The notes under the pieces were generated by a model. It did no database searches. It was given only the letters and a program-made list of their open reading frames with translations, and was not told where the DNA came from. Positions 22,369 through 27,101 of a stretch of DNA of 27,101 nt are shown in pieces. Position numbers and translations under genes: made by a program. This DNA comes from Oscillospiraceae bacterium (GTDB lineage Bacteria > Bacillota > Clostridia > Oscillospirales > Ruminococcaceae): positions 1 through 27,101 of the forward strand of contig DOQG01000012.1 of assembly GCA_003512525.1 (NCBI GenBank), in the 5' to 3' direction. Position 1 is the first letter of the stretch. Every line of letters starts with the position of its first letter.

Positions 22369-23172
22369 TTATCTTGCACGGCGGTTTTTCAGCACGATCG
22401 CCTCAACTGTGAGGAGTATGATGTACATCAGTATACCCATTACGCAGGCTATCGTTATATATGCCCACGCTGTCGGGAACTGACCCTTGACTATGTTCTC
22501 TCTTATCTGTCTGCCGACACCGATCACCTGCTCTGCAAAGTATTCGCTTACCACCGCACCGATTATGCAGGATGGAACGCTTACTCTGAGAGCTGTGAAT
22601 ACATAAGGCAGTGAGTTCGGGAGTCTCAGCTTGAAGAATATTTTCAGCTTGCCTGAACCGTATGATGCGAACAGATCCTCCGAGAACGGTTTTACCTCCG
22701 TCAGACCTCTGTATGCGTTTACGCTCATTGAAGCTGTGCAGAATATCGTAACGGTGATTATTTTAGCCACCGTACTTCTTATATCGACCACGTTTGACAG
22801 ATCCCTTGTCCAGTTGTTGATAACCGGAGCGAGTGCTACGAGCGGGATCGCGTTGAATGCGGATACTATAGTCAGACCGCCCATGCCCCACTTCTTGAAT
22901 ACCGCACCGGCAACGCCGATGAAGTAGCCGAGTATCGAGCCGAGTACAAGTCCTCCGAGCGCCACTATAAGAGTTGACGCTATCTGCGGTAACATATTTG
23001 TGAAGTTATCGCCGATGATCGAGCCTATTCTTGTCGGGAGCGGAAGGATTATCTCGTCCGTTCCGAACAGCGCGTGCAGAACCTTTGTCTGCCACAGTGC
23101 GAATATCAATGCTCCGAACAGTACGGGCAGACCGACTGTTGTGAGTACATTTTTGATTGCTTTGCTTTTCAA
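22369..23172 (-). CDS. ABC transporter permease (NitT/TauT type), second
   Basis: A 267-residue inner-membrane permease with about six hydrophobic helices. The EAA loop that docks the ATPase is seen at EDLFASYGSGKLKIFFKLRL followed by PNSLPYVFTALRV. The start codon is TTG (23170-23172) with GGAAAGGAC about 10 bases upstream; no ATG lies near the N-terminus, so I accept TTG. It is the second of two different permeases, so the channel is a heterodimer. It lies 18 bp after the first permease and 55 bp before the binding-protein gene. The substrate is likely a pyrimidine or a related compound, judged from operon neighbours only. Confidence 0.9.
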   Translation of the reverse strand: MKSKAIKNVLTTVGLPVLFGALIFALWQTKVLHALFGTDEIILPLPTRIGSIIGDNFTNMLPQIASTLIVALGGLVLGSILGYFIGVAGAVFKKWGMGGLTIVSAFNAIPLVALAPVINNWTRDLSNVVDIRSTVAKIITVTIFCTASMSVNAYRGLTEVKPFSEDLFASYGSGKLKIFFKLRLPNSLPYVFTALRVSVPSCIIGAVVSEYFAEQVIGVGRQIRENIVKGQFPTAWAYITIACVMGILMYIILLTVEAIVLKNRRAR

Positions 23173-23190
23173 GTACGATCAGTCCTTTCC

Positions 23191-24012
23191 TTACTGCGCT
23201 TTTTTCTTTACTTTACGTTTTGTCGGATTTGTCGCTCTTTCGATGACACCCATCAGATAGAAGCTGAGCACACCTATGACGGCACTGAAAATTACTATAT
23301 CCCAGAATACAAATCGTGTCATTGAGCCTTTGAGCGACTGGGAGAGCATACAGCCGAGTCCGTTGCCGCCCTGGAGCGTGTCAACGAGTATCGATGCCGT
23401 GATAGCCATAGGCGCTGAAATCTTAAGACCCGTGAAGAAGTAGGACATTGCTGACGGGATAAGCATCTTTGTGTAAAGTTGAAATTTATTCGCGCCGTAG
23501 GATCTCATCAGCTCGTGTCTTTCACGTCCGACCGACTTGAAGCCTGCCAGCGTATTTGTCGAAACGGGATAGAATGTAAGTATTGCGGCGATTATGATTC
23601 GTGCGCTTGATATATCGCCCGTTATCGAAAGTACGATAGGCGCCATACCGAGTATCGGTATCATCTGTATTATCATCAGATACGGGAACGCTATCTTTTC
23701 GACTATATTTGACATATGCATCAGAAGAGCCAGTACATAACCTAGCACCATACCGATTATAAAACCGATAAGCGCTCTTGAAAGCGTTTCTGCGGCGCTG
23801 GAGAAAACCAGTGTTGCTATCGTATCGCCCGAACCGGTTATCGACTTTGTATCAAAGAACGAGCCGATTATCTGATACAGGTGAGGAAGAACGTTTACGG
23901 GTGTACGCTGTGTTGCGCCTACAATGAAAGCACATATCTCCCAGATTACTATAAGTCCGAGTACCCATACGGCAGTTACTATGCCTTTGGAGGAAGTTAT
24001 CCTTTTTATCAT
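23191..24012 (-). CDS. ABC transporter permease (NitT/TauT type), first
   Basis: A 273-residue permease with six predicted membrane segments and the BPD_transp_1 fold. The EAA loop reads RHELMRSYGANKFQLYTKML with PSAMSYFFTGLKIS following. The N-terminal helix VTAVWVLGLIVIWEICAFIV and the lysine-rich tail (PTKRKVKKKAQ) on the cytosolic side are clear. It is only about 30% like its partner by eye, so the two did not arise by recent duplication. It lies 21 bp downstream of the ATPase gene and is certainly in the same transcript. Confidence 0.9.
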   Translation of the reverse strand: MIKRITSSKGIVTAVWVLGLIVIWEICAFIVGATQRTPVNVLPHLYQIIGSFFDTKSITGSGDTIATLVFSSAAETLSRALIGFIIGMVLGYVLALLMHMSNIVEKIAFPYLMIIQMIPILGMAPIVLSITGDISSARIIIAAILTFYPVSTNTLAGFKSVGRERHELMRSYGANKFQLYTKMLIPSAMSYFFTGLKISAPMAITASILVDTLQGGNGLGCMLSQSLKGSMTRFVFWDIVIFSAVIGVLSFYLMGVIERATNPTKRKVKKKAQ

Positions 24013-24033
24013 TTCTTAACGCTCCTTTCGGTT

Positions 24034-24816
24034 TTATATACCCTCGAAGCTGTTTCTTACCTTCTCTACAAGAGCGGCAAATTCGGGAGTACCTCTCATA
24101 TCCGGAACTCTCGGTCTGGGAAGATTTACATCAACTATTGCCGAAAGTCTGCCGGGATGCGGTGATAAAACGCAGATCCTGTCGGACATATATACCGACT
24201 CGGATATGTTGTGTGTTACGAAAAGCACCGTCTTGTTTGTCTTTCTCCATATTGAAAGTACATCGTCATTCAGCTTTTCTCTTGTGAACTCGTCAAGTGC
24301 CGAGAACGGTTCGTCCATCAGCAGTATATCGGGCTGTATGGCAAGCGCTCTCGCAATACCGACTCTCTGTTGCATACCGCCGGAAAGCTGTCCGGGATAG
24401 CTGTTGCCGAACTCCTTAAGTCCGACAAGCTCCAGTACCTGTTCGATACGGCTTGCCTGCTCTTCTTCCGGAACCTTCATCATTTCAAGAGGAAGTCTTA
24501 TGTTCTTTCTTACTGTTCTCCAGTCGAGAAGTACGGGGTTCTGGAATACTATGCCGAACTTCTGTTCAAGTCTTGTTTCTCTCGGCGTCTTGCCGTAAAC
24601 CGTAACCTCGCCCGAAGTCGGTGTCAGCAGATCCGATACTATACGAAGAAGTGTGGATTTACCGCAACCGGAAGGTCCGAGCAGCGAGATGAATTCACCT
24701 TTCTGAATGTCGATGCTTACATTCTTAAGTGCCTGTACCGGGTTTCCTTTACTGTCGGAGAACACCATGCTGACGTTCTTTACCGAAATCTCCGGTGCGT
24801 TTACTTTTTCACTCAT
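24034..24816 (-). CDS. ABC transporter ATPase (NitT/TauT type)
   Basis: A 260-residue ATPase that drives the transporter from the cytosol. Walker A GPSGCGKST (47-55), Q-loop in FQNPVLLDW (91-99), signature LSGGMQQR (144-151), Walker B ILLMDEP (164-170) and the H-loop TH in VLFVTHNISE are all intact. It belongs to the SsuB/TauB/ThiZ group by sequence and by its partners. It is the first gene of the operon, with a leader of about 130 bases after the predicted promoter. That leader carries a terminator-like hairpin. Confidence 0.93.
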   Translation of the reverse strand: MSEKVNAPEISVKNVSMVFSDSKGNPVQALKNVSIDIQKGEFISLLGPSGCGKSTLLRIVSDLLTPTSGEVTVYGKTPRETRLEQKFGIVFQNPVLLDWRTVRKNIRLPLEMMKVPEEEQASRIEQVLELVGLKEFGNSYPGQLSGGMQQRVGIARALAIQPDILLMDEPFSALDEFTREKLNDDVLSIWRKTNKTVLFVTHNISESVYMSDRICVLSPHPGRLSAIVDVNLPRPRVPDMRGTPEFAALVEKVRNSFEGI

Positions 24817-24839
24817 ATCTAAGCACTCCTTTCTTTCCT

Positions 24840-24874
24840 GTTTTGCAAGTCTTATCTTTTTGTTCCTGCAAAAC
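24840..24874. promoter_or_regulatory. TTTTGCA/TGCAAAA inverted repeat in the operon leader
   Basis: GTTTTGCA (24840-24847) and TGCAAAAC (24867-24874) are perfect inverted arms 19 bases apart, between the operon promoter and its first gene. The same half-sites flank the -35 box of the divergent regulator gene, so this could be a second operator of that regulator, acting as a roadblock. It can also form an RNA hairpin. Confidence 0.45.
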
Positions 24875-24906
24875 GAAACGGCACAGAAATCTCTTTCTGC
24901 GCCGTT
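24866..24906 (-). terminator. Terminator-like hairpin in the ABC operon leader
   Basis: On the minus strand AACGGCGCAGAAA pairs with TTTCTGTGCCGTT through a GAGA loop (24906-24877), with one central G-U pair that would be A-C on the plus strand. The T-rich TTTCGTTTTGC follows. It lies about 40 bases after the predicted start of transcription, so it may attenuate the whole catabolic operon. Confidence 0.6.
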
Positions 24907-24954
24907 GCAAGTTTCTTTTTGTTTAATTTCACTGTTTTCTTTCGGTGTAATTGC

Positions 24955-24983
24955 ATTATATCACGCTTAAAATCGCATTGCAA
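24955..24983 (-). promoter_or_regulatory. Promoter of the pyrimidine operon
   Basis: Read on the minus strand, TTGCAA (24983-24978), 17 bases, then consensus TATAAT (24960-24955). Transcription would start near 24948. The good -10 and weaker -35 fit a promoter helped or blocked by a regulator. Confidence 0.65.
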
Positions 24984-25047
24984 TAGCAATTTAGATGAAT
25001 TGTGCAAAGTGCTTAAAGAAAGATAATTTGTTTGTGCTGTAGTTGGA

Positions 25048-25079
25048 TTTTGCAATTTTCTCTTGACAATTATGCAAAA
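25048..25079. promoter_or_regulatory. Inverted repeat over the regulator promoter (autoregulation candidate)
   Basis: TTTTGCA (25048-25054) and TGCAAAA (25073-25079) are perfect arms placed symmetrically around the -35 box at 25063-25068. A bound protein would block or reposition RNA polymerase on the regulator gene. The natural candidate is the PucR-type protein encoded downstream. Confidence 0.5.
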
Positions 25080-25091
25080 CTGTGCTATACT
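25063..25091 (+). promoter_or_regulatory. Sigma-A promoter of the PucR-family gene
   Basis: TTGACA (25063-25068), 17 bases, TATACT (25086-25091). Transcription is expected from about 25098, 12 bases before a strong hairpin. Confidence 0.85.
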
Positions 25092-25109
25092 CTATATCAA
25101 TAAAGAACT

Positions 25110-25156
25110 AAAAACCGCCGGAGCTGTCGGGAAACAAGGGAGCTGCGGCGGTTTTT
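25110..25156 (+). terminator. Terminator hairpin in the PucR-family gene leader
   Basis: AAAAACCGCCG (25110-25120) pairs perfectly with CGGCGGTTTTT (25146-25156). After one G-G mismatch the stem continues with AGCT/AGCT around a 15-base loop. The run of T makes it an intrinsic terminator lying between promoter and gene. There is no room for an aptamer upstream, so relief must come from the loop, from a protein or from partial read-through. Confidence 0.75.
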
Positions 25157-25185
25157 GCTATATAAAAAGAGAAAGAGGTGAGAAT

Positions 25186-26340
25186 ATGTCAATTACAGTA
25201 TCAAAGCTATGTGCAAATGCACAGGCGAATTACGTTATGAAGCTTGTCGCCGGAAAAGAGGGGATGGGAAATTACGTCCGTTGGGTGCACCTCGTTGAAA
25301 ACGTCGATGTGTCCCCGTTCCTGCATGGAAATGAAATGGTCTTTATGACAGGAGTGGGCATAAGCGATGAAAGCCGTCTGCTTACCTTTATAGAAGAGCT
25401 TATCGAAAAGCGATGCAGTGCACTTGTTATAAACACCGGTAAATATATAAAGAGTATACCGCAGAGCGTCAAGGACTGCTGTGACCTTAATTCGTTGCCG
25501 TTGTTTACCGTTCCGTGGGAGGTCAAGCTCATTGATATCACCTATGACTTCTGCCACAGGATAGTGACCGGAGAAGAAATAGAAACGGCACTTGCAACAG
25601 CTCTGCGCAATCTCATATTTTCGCCCGAGAATGAAGCGGGATACAAATCCACGCTTGAACGGCGCAGTTATTTTTCCGCATCCGAATATTGCGTTGGTGT
25701 TTGCAGCTTCACCAAGACAACTCTCGGCGATGATGAGCTTAAAAAAGCGGTCACAAGCGATATGCAGAAGGTACTCAATACAAGTGGCAGGCAGTTCAGC
25801 TTTTTCTTCCAGGATAAAAACCTCGTTGTTGTTTGCCCCGACTGTAAGGAGGACGATATACGCCGTATATTTGCCTCGTTTGATACGATTTTCAATGCAG
25901 GCAGATACGGCGCGGAGATAACTTGCGGCATAAGCCCGTCAAGGCAGGGCTACAGTGCAATATCCGACGGATATCGCAAAGCGGTTATGGCACTCAAGGT
26001 GGCAACGCTCCACAACGACAAATGCGTAGGCTACAGCGATATGGGCATATATAAACTGCTGGTACATATAAAAGATACAGCAGTGCTCCATGAGATATAT
26101 GACGAAACGCTCGGCACTCTCGAGGAGTTCGACAGTGCGAACGGCACGGACTATATGCAAACGCTCAAATGCTACCTTGAAAACGACAGCAGTGTACAGG
26201 AGGTCGCGCGACTGACATTCGTTCACCGCAACACGGTAAATTACAAGCTCCGACGCATAAAGGAAATACTCGGCTGTGAGCTGAATTACGAGGATAAGCT
26301 CAGGCTCATGCTATCATTCTTTATAAAAGAGTTCCTGTAA
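25186..26340 (+). CDS. PucR-family transcriptional regulator
   Basis: A 384-residue regulator. The N-terminal PucR domain spans about residues 1-125 (TVSKLCANAQ, then NYVRWVHLVENVDVSPFLHG and LPLFTVPW). A CdaR/GGDEF-like middle follows, with GISPSRQGYSAISDGYRKAV. The C-terminal helix-turn-helix is at about 325-384 (DSSVQEVARLTFVHRNTVNY, then KLRRIKEILG). Family members control purine, pyrimidine, amino acid and sugar acid catabolism, usually as activators. I start at ATG 25186 behind AGAGGTG; the longer TTG frame begins at the -35 box. It is divergent from the pyrimidine operon and very likely controls it. No membrane segments are visible, so it senses a cytosolic ligand. Confidence 0.9.
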   Translation: MSITVSKLCANAQANYVMKLVAGKEGMGNYVRWVHLVENVDVSPFLHGNEMVFMTGVGISDESRLLTFIEELIEKRCSALVINTGKYIKSIPQSVKDCCDLNSLPLFTVPWEVKLIDITYDFCHRIVTGEEIETALATALRNLIFSPENEAGYKSTLERRSYFSASEYCVGVCSFTKTTLGDDELKKAVTSDMQKVLNTSGRQFSFFFQDKNLVVVCPDCKEDDIRRIFASFDTIFNAGRYGAEITCGISPSRQGYSAISDGYRKAVMALKVATLHNDKCVGYSDMGIYKLLVHIKDTAVLHEIYDETLGTLEEFDSANGTDYMQTLKCYLENDSSVQEVARLTFVHRNTVNYKLRRIKEILGCELNYEDKLRLMLSFFIKEFL

Positions 26341-26377
26341 GCTGTGCTATGGTTTAAGTATATTGTGCGTCCGCTCA

Positions 26378-26406
26378 TTGAAGAAAGGGTACGGCGCATA
26401 TATAAT
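26378..26406 (+). promoter_or_regulatory. Sigma-A promoter of the 138-residue protein gene
   Basis: TTGAAG (26378-26383), 17 bases, TATAAT (26401-26406). It indicates that the small gene is transcribed on its own and not only by read-through from the regulator. Confidence 0.65.
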
Positions 26407-26451
26407 AAAGACATCGATAGTTTTATATGAAGACGAAAGGAAGGATATATT

Positions 26452-26868
26452 ATGACAGCACCTTATGAAAATGCAGAATTTATCGAGCTTGGCTCAATAA
26501 TGCCGCCCGAAAAGTTCAGGACAGTGCTCCCCGAGGACAGAGATGCGCCCGGTGGACTTACCGAGCAGAAAGTGGTGATCGAGTTCCGCCGTGACTCACC
26601 GATTTACTCACAGCTTCTGCCGTGCTTTCGCGGAGCGATGTTCGTATACGGTTTTTTGCGCAGGGGCAGAGGGCTGAGAGCTCTGTTCGGCGACAAGTAC
26701 GATGAGATAAAGGATAAGCTCAAGGTATCGCTCCACGAGTGGGAGGATAAGTTCCTGCTTGACTTTTACGTTGACGATGCTTATTCAAAGTCGTACTTTG
26801 TAAAAAGCGAAGAAGTACTGTATCTTCTTCAGCATTGCAGAAATCCTCAGATAACAAGCTTTGACTGA
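26452..26868 (+). CDS. Unknown 138-residue protein
   Basis: I do not recognise this protein. It has no signal peptide, no membrane segment and no cysteine cluster (two Cys only). The first half is acidic (PEDRDAPGGLTEQKVVIEF); the second half alternates hydrophobic and charged residues in a way that suggests an alpha/beta domain (LLDFYVDDAYSKSYFVKSEE, LYLLQHCRNP). An RRGRGLRAL patch at about residues 71-79 is basic. GAAAGGAAGG precedes ATG 26452, and it has its own promoter and terminator, so it is a real gene. Its place next to the regulator gives no secure clue to function. Confidence 0.72.
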   Translation: MTAPYENAEFIELGSIMPPEKFRTVLPEDRDAPGGLTEQKVVIEFRRDSPIYSQLLPCFRGAMFVYGFLRRGRGLRALFGDKYDEIKDKLKVSLHEWEDKFLLDFYVDDAYSKSYFVKSEEVLYLLQHCRNPQITSFD

Positions 26869-26887
26869 GGTTGAGTAAACAATAAAC

Positions 26888-26932
26888 GGAGCTGTGATGA
26901 AATGCAAAAATTTCATCACAGCTCCTTATTTT
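26888..26932 (+). terminator. Strong terminator after the unknown gene
   Basis: GGAGCTGTGATGAAAT (26888-26903) pairs with ATTTCATCACAGCTCC (26910-26925) over 15-16 pairs, followed by TTATTTTAT. The remaining bases to 27101 contain no supported gene. Confidence 0.9.
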
Positions 26933-27101
26933 ATCGGAACTTCATTGAAATTGCAGTGCAACATATTATAAAAAAGTCAAGACAATAAATATACAGCCAA
27001 CAACGCTGAAAACAACTTCAATACCGACAAGGAGATAATAATTTCGTGAGTGTATCAATGCAACGGGCGGGGCGAGCCTGTATAGTGTGATAACATAGTT
27101 T

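Noticed and set aside
25063..25185. N-terminal extension of the PucR-family protein
   Set aside because: The extension would be read from the -35 box and through the leader terminator; the PucR domain starts at ATG 25186.
27045..27089. 14-codon GTG frame near the right edge behind AAGGAG
   Set aside because: It may be a leader peptide, but nothing downstream is visible in the window to support it.

Overview
The window looks like chromosomal DNA of an anaerobic, flagellated gut-type Clostridia member, probably Oscillospiraceae/Ruminococcaceae. The supporting signs are sigma-A and sigma-28 promoters of Firmicutes type, the Bacillus/Clostridium order of late flagellar genes, Fe-S-rich pyrimidine catabolism, strong GGAGG ribosome sites and a small sortase-type surface protein. 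The genus assignment is inference. No rRNA, tRNA, CRISPR array or insertion sequence was recognised.

Region 1 (1-5,000): an AAA ATPase of the AAA_14/DUF4143 type lies behind a sigma-A promoter that carries five copies of a 33-bp direct repeat. Next comes metY (O-acetylhomoserine sulfhydrylase). Its long leader holds a 12-bp operator-like inverted repeat around the -10 box and a 22-residue leader peptide with two Cys codons inside competing hairpins. After a paired hairpin repeat comes mnmA (tRNA 2-thiouridylase).

Region 2 (5,000-13,480): a late flagellar operon starts at a consensus sigma-28 promoter and runs flgM-flgN-flgK-flgL-yviE(DUF6470)-fliW-csrA-fliD-fliS-fliT/flgN-like. It matches the Bacillus subtilis order, except that flagellin (hag) is absent between csrA and fliD, and FliD is unusually long because of a charged insertion. 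The operon ends in three tandem 175-bp units, each with its own terminator.

Region 3 (14,100-24,816, minus strand): a tiny sortase-signal surface protein comes first, then a catabolic operon transcribed right to left. Its order is ABC ATPase, two permeases, substrate-binding lipoprotein, a DUF523/TudS-like desulfidase, iron alcohol dehydrogenase, class III aminotransferase, dihydropyrimidinase and a PreA-type dihydropyrimidine dehydrogenase. Read together, this suggests import of a pyrimidine (perhaps a thiopyrimidine), desulfuration to uracil, reduction, ring opening, transamination of beta-alanine and reduction of malonate semialdehyde to 3-hydroxypropionate. The beta-ureidopropionase step is missing from the window.

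Three features stand out. The binding protein is circularly permuted. PreA carries an N-terminal two-cluster Fe-S domain like domain I of full-length DPD but lacks the FAD and NADPH domains. The operon contains structured intercistronic elements whose wobble pairs favour the transcribed strand.

Region 4 (24,817-27,101): a divergent PucR-family regulator shares TTTTGCA/TGCAAAA inverted repeats with the operon, and both divergent transcripts have hairpins in their leaders. A small unknown protein and its terminator close the window.
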